In this document: positions 50,402-63,800 of the stretch, piece by piece | Layout: each line of letters begins with the position of its first letter | How positions within the stretch are numbered: position 1 is the stretch's first letter | Source of the DNA: Erythrophleum ivorense | Lineage: Eukaryota > Streptophyta > Magnoliopsida > Fabales > Fabaceae | Reading direction: 5' to 3' | DNA length: 64,000 bases | Assembly (NCBI GenBank): GCA_026724425.1 | Contig: JAIUCV010000011.1 | Coordinates: 3,927,501 to 3,991,500 of the forward strand | Made by a program: the position numbers and the translations under genes | Notes under the pieces: model-generated | Seen by the model: the letters and a program-made list of their open reading frames with translations, nothing else | What the model was told of the DNA's origin: nothing | Databases searched by the model: none

Positions 50402-50788
50402 GTATTTTTATATCTCTCTCTCTCTGCAAGCAAGGCATGCAATTCCTATCAAAATACCGGCAACTAGAGAAAACAATCATCGCTAACAAAACCAATACAT
50501 CAAACATCAGAACATAAAATATACAAACAAATCCAGAGGGCGAAAGAATTACCCGGCTACGTATGGATCATAGGTGCCGCCAAGTGGGAAATCAGTCTCC
50601 TTCGAAGATTGAAACAATCTTCGATGTCTAGCATTGTCGAAAGCTTTGAGCTGACTCAATTTCATTTCATTATTCAACGGAAGTGCTCTTTCTAGCGTCA
50701 GAGTCATCGAAAATTCACAAGTGACCGTCGCCCATAAAAACAATACAACGGTGGCGATGAGAATCCGAACGGAAAAAGTCGCCGCCAT
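44308..50788 (-). CDS. Plant aspartic protease (pepsin A1 family), membrane- or GPI-anchored type
   Basis: Ten exons on the minus strand: 50788-50553, 49402-49273, 49190-48961, 48130-47903, 47339-47177, 46993-46914, 46785-46689, 45513-45438, 45068-44997 and 44444-44308. They join in phase to 482 residues. A signal peptide opens the protein (residues 1 to about 24). The two catalytic aspartates are Asp99 in IDTGSDALW and Asp310 in VVDSGTT. The cysteine-rich insert CSSCSGCP after the first motif is typical of plant atypical aspartic proteases. The last exon is short and distant. It completes ADYDC and adds an S/T-rich linker followed by a hydrophobic end (AWIWAFFVTSICCFLFL), as in GPI- or membrane-anchored members. 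The choice rests on a strong GTGAGT donor at 44996. Reading through it would stop after CEFQLKFY (445 residues). The gene is divergent from the kinase gene to the right. Confidence 0.9.
45338..45384. repeat. (AT)n microsatellite in intron 8 of the aspartic protease
   Basis: An AT dinucleotide tract with a single C interruption. It is non-coding. Confidence 0.9.
50360..50404. repeat. (TA)n(TATG)n microsatellite in intron 1 of the aspartic protease
   Basis: About 15 TA units followed by TATG units. It produces spurious open frames on both strands. Confidence 0.9.
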
Positions 50789-53700
50789 TTCTTCCGGTTT
50801 CTAATGAATTATAATCCGCCTTCCTTGCCTAATCATATATATCAAAAATAAAACTGAAATATAAGAATATGAAGCTGAACATGATGACAAAGATTGAGTT
50901 TTGGGCTCTCGTTTTTCATCCTGAATCCAGATAGGGAAAATTCCATAATAGAAGTTTCAGCAATGGTTTACGTAGAGTTGCTATTTTTAATTTTTATGGT
51001 AATATATCAATTTTTCTCTTCTATATTTTTCTATTCTTCTGATTTTGGTGAAAAAATAACTCAATTCTTTAATTTTAATTATGTATCATTTCAAAATAAT
51101 TTTTAAGTTTTAATCTTATTTCATAAACATCTTTTTTAAATAAAATCCATTAATAACTTAACATTTATTTTTTGTTGACATAAAAATCACGTGTATATTT
51201 TTATCTATTTTAAATGATTGAGATATCGCCTAATCATCAGTTATTCCAAAAAAAAAAAGGCCCAAACACAAAACGCAAGGAGCCAAAGTCGTTCGACACC
51301 TGAGTTCTCTGTCGCTTGTGTCATTCCACACTTCTCTGGCCGATTGGTGGAGTGCTAGGCACGAAGTGAAGCTTACTTGTATGACGACGAGAACGGCTTC
51401 CACGGTGGCAGCTAGCGTTGGACGCATTGACACGTAAGATAAAGAATGAAACTTTTTTGGACCATTTAATTTGTATAGGTGAATCCATATGTAATATAAA
51501 TAAAGTTTACGTGTAAAATAAATTTTAATTATTGAATATATAAATGATGTGATATTTTTTAATGTGTATAAAAATTATTCATAAAAAATTTGCTAGAGGA
51601 AAGTTTATTGGAATCCATTCTCGTGACCATTTGGCCTTGAAAGCTTCCGTTTTATCATTGTTATCGTGCAGTTTTACTTCATTCTCTTTTTGTTTTTTCA
51701 TTTAAGTAAATTATTTAAAAATATATATTTCTTAGATAGGCATGCAATATTTTATATTATATTGCTCATTAATGAGAACTTTTCTTTTCTGCTTAAATGA
51801 CGATGGCTCCTAATTTATTTGTTGCTTTTACTTTTATTCAAAAGTATTATTCATCAATCATAACGTAAATAAAAATGTAATCATTATGTTACTACAAATA
51901 CGGGAAAATTAATGATTTGATTTTTATAATTTATCTCGATTTTTAATCTGGTCCCTCTAATTTAATATTTTTCAAAACCATCCTCATAAAATTTTCATCT
52001 ACTTCGATGTTCATTTTTGTCAATGTTAATTTTTTCAAAATCAACCCTATAATTTAATTTTTTTCAAAACCATCACTATAAAATTTTTAACTATTTCAAT
52101 GTTAGTCTCTACAATTTCTCAACGTTAAAATGCTACTCTCTACGGTGTCTACGTGGCATTGAAGGTGTTAAAATTATAAGAATGATTTTGAAAAAAAAAA
52201 ACTAAATAAGGATTAAATTAAAAATTGAAGCAAAATATTGAAACTAAATAGTTAATTTTTCCTAAAAATTATTAGAATGTATGAGCATTTATACAAAAAT
52301 TTAATTTTAAACTGATTAACTATTTTGGTGATTATAAAATTTATTAACGTTAAATTTATAAAACACATTTATAATATAATGATCATATTTTTAATTATAT
52401 TTATCCCTAAGAAATTAAAATTGTTAGATAATAAAATTTAAAATTACAAAATAAAATATACATGCGTACAACCAGTATTAAAATATAACTATTAATCTTC
52501 ACCCCAACAAAAACACAGAAGGTATTATGAAAAAAATTATTGGATAAATTATTCTTTCCTTCTTTAAAAAATATATAAATTACATGCCCTTCTTCTTCAT
52601 CTTCAAAACTTTCACTTTCCTTTTTTGAAAAATTAATATGATTCGGTAAATTATAACATGATTGTTTCAGTGGATTGCTTCACCAAAATTTAAGTACGTG
52701 ACTGTTGATGATAAGGACTGGGAGACAGAACTCTGCGTAGAATGATGCAGTTGATCAGAATAGCATTCCACATGCGTCCGACTTCGTCGCGATAGCAAAC
52801 ATAATCTTTTTTTTATAATTTATTTAATGTTTATGATATATTTGTAATTATTATTTATTTAATAAATTATTTTTTAACTATTAAATTATTTTTAAAAAAT
52901 AAAAATATAAAAATTATTTTATATTCTACCTATTTATATTTTACATTCCTTTTTAAGTTTTTTCTTGTCATCTAACATAATAACACATCCACAAGCAGAG
53001 AAGGACCCGAGTCCTTCTAGAGCGGCGGTAAGCTTTCTTATTTCCTAACCTTGCTACTTTATACAAAGATTTTTCGTAACTTAATGTATATAGAATATCA
53101 AATACAAGTGTATCTATGTTCGCCATAAAATAATGTATGCGCTGTCATCATAAAAGGTCCTCATGTCGAGGTCTACACTGTATCCAAAGATATATTTTAT
53201 ATAAAATATTAACTATTTATATAACATAATAAATATTAAATACGTATTTAATTAATATAAAATAATTATTTTAAAATTTAAAATAAGTAAAATTTTTAAT
53301 TTTTAATTCAAAATAAATAACATTATAATAAAATTTTAAGAAACAAATTTTTCTAATAACATATAGTTTTAATAAAAAAATTAATATTATTTTTAAAAAT
53401 ATTTTGATTATTTTTTATTTCAAAAGAATTCTATGTATATTTTCATAATAAAATTTAAATACAATAAAATAAATGAATGTATAAGCTTAAACATTTTTGA
53501 AGATATAAAAGAGTAATTTATTTTTTAATTTAAAATTATTTTAAAATTAATTATTTTATATTAGTTAAATACATATAAATATTTTTATATTATACAAGTA
53601 ATAAATATAATAATATTTTGATAAAATAAGTGTAATTATAATTTATTTTTTATTATAAAAGAGATTAATATAATACATCTTTTGATTTTAAATAAAATGA

Positions 53701-54359
53701 GAGTAATTTTTTAAAACAATTAAAAAATCATATAATCGAAATATTTCTTTAATAATAATAATAATAATAATAATTTATCCCATATTATATCATGCTTGGA
53801 CTTAAGTGACTTTTAAAGGATGTAATCCCTTCTATGAACTCTGGGTTTATAGAAGTCAACAAAGATCTTTACAGTTAACAAGAAAATGATGAGAGAAGTT
53901 AGCTTATGCCTTATAAGAATGGTTATATGAAAATAAATTAATAATAACTCGCAAGAAATTAATTTATGTAAAGAAGTTATCTATAACATAAAATTAAAAG
54001 AAAATTGTAAATGTACTACTTTTATGAATAAAATGTGCAACCAAAGTATCCTTGTACCTAAGTACTACTATACTATACCATGTGCTATACATATATACAT
54101 TTTTTTTCCCCACAGACCGACCATTTGAACATAAAGCTATCAGCTGACCAGCCCAAACCCTCGCCGTCCACCCGCGCCTAGCGAAGGGGCTCCTTGCTTA
54201 ACAGAAGCGGTAATGTCACTATCTCACGCATTCATTTCTTTATTTTCCCGGCAAGAAGAAGAATCGCTCAAAATCCCTAATTTCATCGAAGGGTTTCTTT
54301 TTGTGAAACTCCCTTGTTTTGGTAGCTACTAGTGTGCTTTGTGGTTTTTGGGTCCTTAA
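50789..54359. other. Intergenic region between divergent protease and kinase genes
   Basis: The first few hundred bases on each side should hold the promoters and 5' leaders of the two divergent genes. The C-rich tract at 54130-54200 probably belongs to the kinase promoter or leader. GC-richer patches at 51260-51440 and 52720-52800 contain no convincing coding frame. The rest is A/T-rich with an (AAT)n tract near 53752-53774. Confidence 0.55.
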
Positions 54360-57300
54360 ATGGCGGAGGACCAGAACGGCGATAGGAATGAGGGAAGTGA
54401 TTACAGTTCAGAGGACGAAGGGACCGAGGAATACAGGCGAGGAGGATATCATGCGGTTCAAATTGGCGACACTTTCAAAGATGGGTGCTATGTGGTGCAG
54501 AGCAAGCTCGGCTGGGGTCATTTTTCTACTGTGTGGCTCGCTTGGGATACCCAGAGATCGGTACATGGCCTTTTATAAATTTTCTGAGAAAATTATGGGA
54601 AAATGAATGATTTTGAGCGTAAGCCGATTTCTGCTTTCTGGGCCAGTGCAAAAAATGGGAATATTTGTGGGAAAGTTGAGTGCTTGGGGAAAAACATTTT
54701 TCCAAACTTAACATACTTTGTCGTTTATCCTCCCTCTTCCACGGATAGAACCTATCTTAATTAAACCCCTTATCGTTGGTGATCATAGAAATTTTAGAAT
54801 GGAATTTATGTTGTTCATCAGGTATATTGCATATCATTAGGTTTGTCGACTTCATGTTAGGAGATAGGGCCTATATACTTGTTATTATGTTATTCATTAT
54901 TCTTTCAGGACCTAAATAACACAAGTACATGGTATAAATTTATTTTGTAGCCCTCTTAACGCTGGAATTTTTCTTTTGTAGCGTTATGTGGCCCTAAAAA
55001 TTCAAAAGAGTGCCCAGCACTACACTGAAGCTGCAATGGACGAAATAAAGATTCTCAAGCAGATTGCTGAAGGGGACCTGGATGATAAGAAATGTGTTGT
55101 AAAGCTTTTGGACCACTTCAAGCATTCAGGGCCCAACGGCCAGCATGTGTGTATGGTTTTTGAATTCCTGGGTGACAATCTTCTGACCCTTATCAAGTAT
55201 AGTGATTACCGAGGGATTCCTCTCTCAATGGTTAAAGAAATTTGTTTTCACATTTTGGTGGGATTGGATTATTTGCATCGTGAGCTATCTGTAATACACA
55301 CAGATTTGAAGCCAGAGAATGTCTTACTTCTATCAATGATAGATCCATCTAAGGATCCTAGAAAATCAGGTGCTCCACTTATCCTTTCAAACACCAAGGA
55401 TAAGACTGTTTCAAAAAATGGGATCACAAAAGACAGTAATAGTTCGAAAGGAGATTTGACCAAGAACCAGAAAAAGAAATTGCGGAAAAAGGCTAAAAAG
55501 GCAGCCCAAAATTGTGTTGAGAAAGAAAGTCCCAAGGAAGGTGCGGAGGATTCTAACCCACCTGAAGTAAAAGATAGTAGTGATGATGTGAAACCGATTG
55601 TGGAATCTGTTGAAGATAAACCTAGTAGTCCTGTGACTCTAGATGAATCAACAGAGGTTGTTGAAACCAAGGATGTTCCAAAAGGTAGTCAAGGTCAACT
55701 TAGAGTTAGCCGTTCCATGAGAAAGAAGTTGCTTGCAGCTGTTGATCTTAAATGCAAGCTGGTTGATTTTGGAAATGCTTGTTGGACTTATAAACAATTC
55801 ACAAATGATATTCAGACAAGGCAGTATAGATGTCCTGAGGTTATTCTTGGATCTAAATACTCAACTCCAGTTGATTTATGGTCCTTCGCTTGTATTTGCT
55901 TTGAGCTTTCCACAGGTGATGTTCTCTTTGATCCTCACAGTGGTGACAACTATGAGAGGGATGAGGTAATCCTTTCATTCAGATTGCATTTTCATCCTTT
56001 CTTTGAGAAATGGTTTACTATTGCCTTTTTCTGTTTCAGAACAGAATACAAGTTCATCTGGTCCATTCACTTAGCTTTTGCTTGATTGCCATACATTTTT
56101 TTACTGTTTCTTATCATGCTCTTACAGTCACTTACTGATGGTTCCAGGAAAGTTTACTTCTGTAGCTTTCTTGCTTTTGTTGTTTTCGCCAACTACGAGC
56201 AAAGTTGGTTGACTAAATATTAACTTGTGTTTTATTATTAAAAGGAAGCAAAAAACCATCTTTTGGAAACAATTTCCTATCATGGCCCATGGGAAGATTG
56301 GGTGAAATATAGTTCATTTATTCAAATAGAAGTTTGAAAACTATGCCACTTAAGAATATAAAATTGTTAATTTGACAATGGAAAATGTATGTTAGACACT
56401 AGACCAATAATAGAAATGGAAGATATGCCCTGTAATTGGTTGAAAACCCTTCAATTAATAAATTATACATGTTTTTTTTTTGTTTTTGAAGGGGGGGGGG
56501 GGGGGAATGCTGTTTTGTTTTTATGCTGACATTTCCGCATTTGGTGCCCCACTCCTAGTTTCATACAGTATGTATCTTTGAGATTGCGAGTATTATGCAT
56601 GTCTATTAATTCTTTTTCGTTTATATCTGCAGTCTTTGTTATATGACTTGTATGTGAAAAATAAAAAAGAGAAGATCTCTCTCTCAAAATGCCTTATACT
56701 GATGAACTTTTAATGTAGGTCAGTTCGTTTGATATCTGTAATGGACAAAGGACTTGTTGTTTAAAGAGTGACTTCTATTCTAAATATGGAATGTAAATAT
56801 CATGTACTCAACTTTCTTTTCTGAAAGTTGAAATAAAGGCTTTTCCTCCGAGTCAATAAAGCTATGCTAACAGATTACTACAACACAACCTCCACTCAAA
56901 GAAATTTTCTTGTTTCAATAGCATTTTGAAATTATAAATCAGCTATAAAAAGAACCGAAAATGACCTTTCTCTGTGTAAAGAAGATCCTGTAATCTTAAT
57001 ACATTTGAATTATATTTGCTCTTAATTTGTTGGTGATCTTAGGCTCAGGGGTTTGCTGTACTTATTTCCCTTTCATGAGTGGGTAAAAATTTTTAAATAA
57101 TGATAGGCAAAATGATCACTAAAACTATCAGTGCTCTAAGCCCCATTTCATAAATAACTTGGATGTTGCATATTCCTAAGTTTTTTTTCCTTGCTTTATA
57201 CTTACTAAAAGTGTAATAATCTATACCAGTGGTAAAGCTAAATTTTTCATGAGGGGCGGTAGCTCTGTATGATAACAATTTGTTCTGTTGGGATCAAGAA

Positions 57301-57996
57301 CGTAAAATGTTTAAGGTCATTGAACTTCAACTTCAATCAATGTTCTTTTGATGATATTGTACTTCTCACTTTACAGGATCATCTGGCATTGATGATGGAG
57401 CTTCTTGGAATGATGCCTCGCAAGGTAGGAATGTTGTTTGTCTTGCTGAAAAATGTAGAGTTGTTTTATTAATTTGCATGATCATCATGTGTTCAAGAAA
57501 CAATATGGTAGTTTACAGTAACTAATTCTCAGTTAATTATTATCAATACTTGATTTGTTCTCATCTGCAAAAATTGAACTAATATTTCCTTTAGATTGCA
57601 CTAGGTGGCCGCTATTCTCGAGAGTTTTTTAATAGATATGGTGATTTAAGGCACATCCGTCGGTTGCGTTTCTGGCCTCTTAGTAAGGTGCTGATGGAGA
57701 AGTATGATTTCAGTGAGCAAGATGCAAATTACATGGCTGACTTCCTTGTTCCGATACTTGATTTTGTCCCCGAAAAGAGGCCAACAGCTGCTCAGTGCCT
57801 TAATCATCCATGGATCACTGCAGGTCCTCGGATTCTTGAACCTTCAGTGACTACTGTCCGAACTGAGGCTACAGACAGGGTAATGTCTGAAAAGATGAAG
57901 AAGGAAAAGGCTGAATTGGAGGCAGCTGAAGTTGATGTGAGGAATATGACCATCAATGGAACTCCAAAGGCACTCAAAGATTCCCAGTCTATATAG
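54360..57996 (+). CDS. SR-protein-specific kinase (SRPK family)
   Basis: SRPK kinases phosphorylate serine/arginine-rich splicing factors. Four exons: 54360-54560, 54982-55965, 57377-57424 and 57595-57996. They give 544 residues. Kinase landmarks in order: the glycine-rich loop GWGHFSTVWLAWD (near residue 55), the catalytic Lys73 in ALKIQKSA, the catalytic loop HTDLKPENVLL with Asp175, and DFG with Asp329 in KLVDFGNACW. The characteristic SRPK spacer of about 130 residues lies between the two lobes and carries a basic cluster (KKKLRKKAKKAA), a likely localisation signal. WSFACICFELSTGDVLFDPH and the C-terminal RPTAAQCLNHPW are also SRPK-like. Length and exon count fit plant SRPKs. The start follows the usual acidic N-terminus. 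Confidence 0.95.
56491..56505. repeat. Poly-G run (15) in an SRPK intron
   Basis: An uninterrupted G15 tract preceded by T runs. It is non-coding and its length may be unreliable in assembly. Confidence 0.85.
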
Positions 57997-59585
57997 TTAA
58001 CAGAATAGATGTGAATTGGCTTGTATGCTGTCAGGCATAAGCTGTACTGCTCCTTGGCGCACCATAATATGGGATTGGGATTCTGAGTTTTTCGAAGAAA
58101 TTTACGGTTTAAATTTCGAAGAAAGTCCCAACATATTAGGCTCAACTTAATCAACCCTACTTATATCTAAAATGTGAGTCACATATCAATTATCTTTCTC
58201 TCTTCAAATTTACACTGTAAATTTCTTTAATGTGGGAGGGTTATATTTGATCTTACATTTACATTAAATTGGTCATGTGTGGAGGGTGTTGCTTTTAGTA
58301 GCCCTATGGTGAGGCCAACTTGTCTACTACTACGGAATTTCACTTGTGCTGGGATTACAGGTTGTCTAACACATGGCTTCCTTCACATTCAATAGATCTA
58401 GTGCACTATGTTTTACAATATATGTTTATAGAGAGAGAGTTTGACCTCCTCAGATTAGCTTTTTAGATTTTTAGCTTCCAAGATGCTATGTTTGAGGGTT
58501 TTGAATTGTACATCTAAGAATCTACATATTTTTCAAACCTGAAAGCCCAGAGAATTTAAGTCCATTGAAGGAGGGGAGGGTCATTTGGTTGGAGAATGTA
58601 AAGATGAAGGGAAGGTAAAAAATGAGAATGTGGATTAGGTAAAATAAAAAAAGATTTTTATTCATATTTTTAAAAAATTAATTTAATAGTTAAAATGATA
58701 GTCTAATGAATAGAGAAATAATTGTGAGAATATAATATATATTATATAAGTTATATAAATATAATACGTTCACCAAATCAAGTTGATTACTCGTACAACT
58801 TACATTAACATCCTCCCAATAGCCTCGTAGCAAATTTATGACTCAATTGCAAGGTATGAGAGATGAACCCCCACATTGAAAGTATGAGATTGTAAAGTCT
58901 CATTAACAACTTTACACAGCATTAGGTGCTTGCTCCCAAGGCCTCTCTGTCGGCTCCAAAAATAGGAGCATGCTCAAGTGTAACTTGCGAAGATAATTCT
59001 GGGGAACCAATAGCGCCTCAACCCTCAAAGAAGAGCACGATATTTAATGCAAAGACAAATAAGATAAAAGCTTTCCAATAATTTTCTTGACGACTGATTT
59101 TATTCAATTCAATCACTGATCACTACCCTTAGAGCCATAATCAGCTCGACGAAGCAATAAACATCAGTTTATACAGTTGCTTGAAAATAGAGCCCAGAAA
59201 TTAGAGTGATGTGAATCCCATCACATACTTCCATATCTATTTTGAATAACCCTCGTGTACAACGGCCCCATATGTCGAGTGCTGAATTATCTTCGTGTTT
59301 TGATATCGCCTGCAAAATGAATTTTATGTCCTTCAGATATTGAGGAGCTAATACAAGAATTATTATAGTAAAGATGACTCAATTTTTAAGGGACCTGAAA
59401 ATTGCTCAGATATCTTGGGATAAAAGAAATACTTGGGTAGTATCATTAGAGAATTTCCACAGCTCTTCGTCAAATAATAAATAAGTGGGGAAAGAAGAAA
59501 AGAAGAAATTGTTTCGAGAGGTATTTCCAAGGAAATAAGCGAAAGATTAATAAACCTTGGTACCTAAATTTGAAGTTTCTTCCCG
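57997..59585. other. Region between convergent SRPK and Mg-transporter genes
   Basis: This holds the kinase 3' untranslated region and, on the opposite strand, the 3' region of the transporter gene. The middle (58800-59300) is GC-moderate but shows no open frame or recognised element. Confidence 0.5.
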
Positions 59586-60693
59586 TCAAAGTATTTTCCT
59601 TGCCTTGAGATAGTAATACATGAGAAAAAAGGCAATAACCGCACCGACTATAATCCCAGCTGTTGTCAGCCAAAATGCAAACTGCATCAAATTCAAAGAT
59701 GTGGTAATTTTGACAAAGATTAATTGCCAACAATTTCCTAGAAGAACCAAGCAAGTCACGCATGTAATAAGACAGCAGACACTAACCACATGTTCTTCAA
59801 GATACGACTTCAGGTTCATGCCAAATATACCTGAAATCAAGAAAGTTTATCTTAATGTAAGCTTCAGATCAGGCAATGTACAAAATACTTTCTCAGCTAA
59901 TAAACCAGTTCTACGCATTTGACTTATATATTCATATCTTATAATAGATACTTATATAATCCGCATGACATTGATGGAAAAGCTGAAGAAATTGAGATGG
60001 CTTCAAGCTTTTCCTTTGTAACAAATTCCGTTCAAAATCATATTGAGCACCTTCACTGTTTACAAGACATTAAATGTAAGATATAATTCGCATGATTTGA
60101 AGGTCAAGCCAGAAAATAGAAAGTTGAGGAGCTCCCTTCCTCCCACGTTGGTCGTCATAAGTTCTATGACCAACCAAAACAATATAGTGCTTTGCTTTGC
60201 TAGGCTTCTTTCAGCAAAAAATGAGCCTCTCAAAAACAAAAATCAAGAGATGCTAGAAATAACATATAGCAAAGTCAGAAAATTGGATGTCCACTTCAAT
60301 GATTTTTTTATTTTTGGGGGGTCCCAAACACTTCAATGATTTTCTACTTTCCTACATCTTAGGAGTCAAAGAGAACACTCAAAGTTTCATGGCTAACTCT
60401 TATGCTACTGTTAAAGCTAAGCTTTCTTTAGCCTTCAGCTTCTAACTTATCGAAGTCCTTTACAGTACCGTACATCAAAGTAACAACATTCTGTTAAGAT
60501 TATGAAAGTAGCAGCTTATGATAGCATGTAACTCGGTGGTCAAACGATGCACTAAGTTTTCATATATTTCAGACAGATCTGCTGATAAAAAAATGATAAA
60601 ATAGCTATACCTGCTACTAGGGCCCCAACTGCCACACAGAATGTCCCAACCTGAAGAAGTAGCTCTACTCTGCTAACCTCAAGCCTCCGTGAG
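59586..60693 (-). CDS. MRS2-11/MGT10-type magnesium transporter, C-terminal exons (5' part outside window)
   Basis: CorA/MRS2 proteins are Mg2+ channels; the MGT10 branch is chloroplast-located. Three exons on the minus strand join in phase: 60693-60611 (RRLEVSRVELLLQVGTFC, then VAVGALVA), 59830-59787 (GIFGMNLKSYLEEHV) and 59681-59586 (FAFWLTTAGIIVGAVIAFF to KARKIL and stop). GMN in GIFGMN is the invariant selectivity motif closing the first transmembrane helix; the second helix is in the last exon. This is about 74 C-terminal residues. The family resemblance (SYLEE, FWLTT) points to MGT10 rather than other MRS2 members. The upstream exons must lie beyond the LINE and the window edge, so whether the gene is whole cannot be seen. 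Confidence 0.85.
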
Positions 60694-60897
60694 CTGATAA
60701 ATGACGTTAATTTATTAAAACAAACAAGAATTCGATGAGTTATTGATGTTGATAAACAATTTTTCTTGACATATGAGCTTGCAGCTAAGCTAAACTATGG
60801 CATCTCTGTGTATGCATGTGCTCTCAAGAGACCTTGTGTTCCATCATTTCATGAAGGAAACAGTGTTTACATTAAATTTTTAATGTAAATCATTTCA

Positions 60898-63800
60898 TAG
60901 CCGGTCTCAAACCCAAAAAAAAGAAGAGAGTTGTGTTAGTAGTCGATAGCGAACGTAAAACTTCGTCGAATCTTTATGACATGGATCAACGATATATTAA
61001 CGTTAATGCTAGGGCGTTGCCCGCAAGCAACACGCTGTATAGCTCGAGTACAGTGTCAAATGAGCAAGAGCCGCTGCATCACTGCCTGGGTATAGTGAAA
61101 AATAAGTAAAGGTTCCCACATTTTTGTGAACAGATGTGGCTAAAAAAGTTAGTTCATGAAAGTAATATTCATCTTGGAACTTGGAATATAGGTTCACTTA
61201 CAGGTAAAGCAATAGAAATAGTCGATACTATGATTAGGAGAAAGATTAATTTTATGTGTTTGCAAGAAACTAAATGGGTAGAAGAAAAAGCAAAAGAATT
61301 AGACACTTCAGGTTTTAAGTTTTGATATACTGGTAAGATTAAATTTAGAAATGGAGTAGGTATAATTGTGGATAAGTATTGGAAAAATCCTATGGTAGAT
61401 GTAAAAAGAGTAGGAGACAGAATTATAGCGTTAAAATTTATTGTGGAAAGAAAAACTCTTAATGTTATTAGTGCTTACGCACCACAAGTAGGGTTAGAAA
61501 AGCACTCTAAGATAAAGTTTTGGGAAGATTTAGAAGGTTTAATTCAGGGAATACCTTTAGGAGAGAAGATTCTCATAGGAGGGGATCTTAATAGTCATGT
61601 TGGGAGTATATTGAGAGATTACGAGGGTTCGCATGAGGGTTATGATTTAGGAGAAGTAAACGCAGAGAGTAAAACTATTTTAGACTTCTCTTTAGCGTTT
61701 GATTTTACTATAGCTAACACTTGTTTTAAGAAGTGTGAAGAGCATCTTATCACATATAAAAGTGGGAGGATATATTCTCAAATTGATTTCTTTCTATTAA
61801 GGAAAGTGAATAGAAGGATTTGCATGGGTTGCAAAGTTATACCTGATGAGAGTTTGACTACACAACATAAGGTCTTGGTGATAAATATTCAAATTAAGAG
61901 GAGAATAAAAAGTAAAGGTCAAGATAGGATGACAAGGATAAAGTGGTGGCAATTGAAAGGTGATAAAGAAAAGAACTTGCATAGAAGAATTTTAGAGGAT
62001 GAATCATGAGATGTACAAAGAAGTGCAAATGATATGTGGAACGAAATGGTTAAAGAGATTAGGAAGGTTGCAAAAGAGATGCTCGATGAATCAAAAGGTT
62101 TCGGACCTAGGGATAAAGAATTTTGGTGGTGGGATAAAAGTATACAAGATAAGGTTAAAATTAAAAAAGAATGTTATAAAACATGGTCTTTGTGTAAAAG
62201 TGAAGAAAATTGGAAAAAAAATATAAAATAATTAAGAAAGACACTAAAAAAAGGTGAGTTAAGCGAAAGTTAGGGTTTCTGATGGGTTATATCAATCCTT
62301 AGGCACTAAAGTTGAGGAAAGAAGTGTTTATAAGCTTGCCAAAAGTAGAGAAAGAAAAACAAGAGACGTTAACCAAGTGAAATGTATTAAAGACGAAGAA
62401 GGAAGAATTTTGGTCACAGAACAAGATATTAAATATAAGTGAAAGTGTTATTTTCATAAGCTTTTAATGAAGAACATGAGTTTTCATTATACTCAAATAG
62501 CTTAGAAACTACAGAAAAAGATCAAAATTATATATTTTATCGTAGGATTCGAAAGGCGGAAATAGAAATAGCTTTGAAAAAGATGAAAAATGATAGAGCA
62601 GTAGGACCAAATAATATACCTATTGAAATATGGAAATGTTTAAAAATAAAATATATAAGTTGACTCACAAAGTTATTTAATAAAATTATAAGATCCAAGA
62701 GAATGCCAGATGAGTGGAGGAAATGTACTTTAATTCCTATTCATAAGAACAAGAGAGACATACAAAACTGTACAAATTATAGAGGAATTAAACTGATAAG
62801 TCACACTATGAAATTATAAGAGAGGGTTATTAAAAGAAGATTCAAGCAAAAAACTCAAGTTACAGAGAATCAATTTGGTTTTATACATAATAGGTCGACT
62901 ATAGAAGCGATATACTTGTTACATAAATTAATGGAGAATTATCGAAGGAATAAAAAAGATTTACTTATAGTGTTTATTGATTTAGAGAAGGCAAATGATA
63001 GGGTGCTCAGAGATGTATTGTGAAAGGCTTTGGAGGAAAAAAGAGTTCGTATTGTATATATTCGAGCAATTCATGATATATATGATGGAGTTACAACTAG
63101 TATGAAAACTCAAGGTAAGCCCACTAAGAATTTTTCGATAACTATTAGCTTGCATCAGGGGTCAACTTTGAGCCCTTATCTCTTTACTCTAGTTTTAGAT
63201 GTACTTACTGAACATATCCAAGAATCGGTGCCACAGTGTATGCTCTTTGCAGATGATGTAGTTCTAGTTGGAGAGTCGAGGGAGGAAATAAATGAGAGGT
63301 TAGAGATGTAGAGACTTGCTTTGGAAAATCATGAATTTCATTTAAGTAGATGTAAAACAGAATATATGGAATGTAAGTTTAGTAAGAGGGACACTAATTC
63401 TAGTGTAGAAGTGAAAATTGGAGAACACACCATACCACAAGCTACTCAATTTAAGTATCTTGGGTCTATCTTACAACATGACGGGAAAATAGAAAAAGAT
63501 GTAAATCATAAAATTCAAACAGGATAGATGAAATGGAAAAGTGCTTCGGGTGTTATTAGTGATAGGAAAGTGCCATTAAAGTTTAAAGATAAATTTTATC
63601 GTTCAATTATAAGACCGGCAATGTTGTATGGGACTGAGTATTGGGTAATAAAAGGTTAATAGGATAATAAGTTTAATGTCGCAAAGATGAAAATGTTGCA
63701 TTGGATGAGTGGACATACCAAATTAGATAAAATTAGAAATGAATACATTAGAGAGAAAGTTGGGATTACACCTATTGTAGAAAAGATTGCGGAATCGTGC

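Noticed and set aside
51230..51440. GC-richer open frame left of the SRPK gene
   Set aside because: It has no recognisable motif and no continuation by splicing. It could be a promoter or an old relic, but this cannot be supported.
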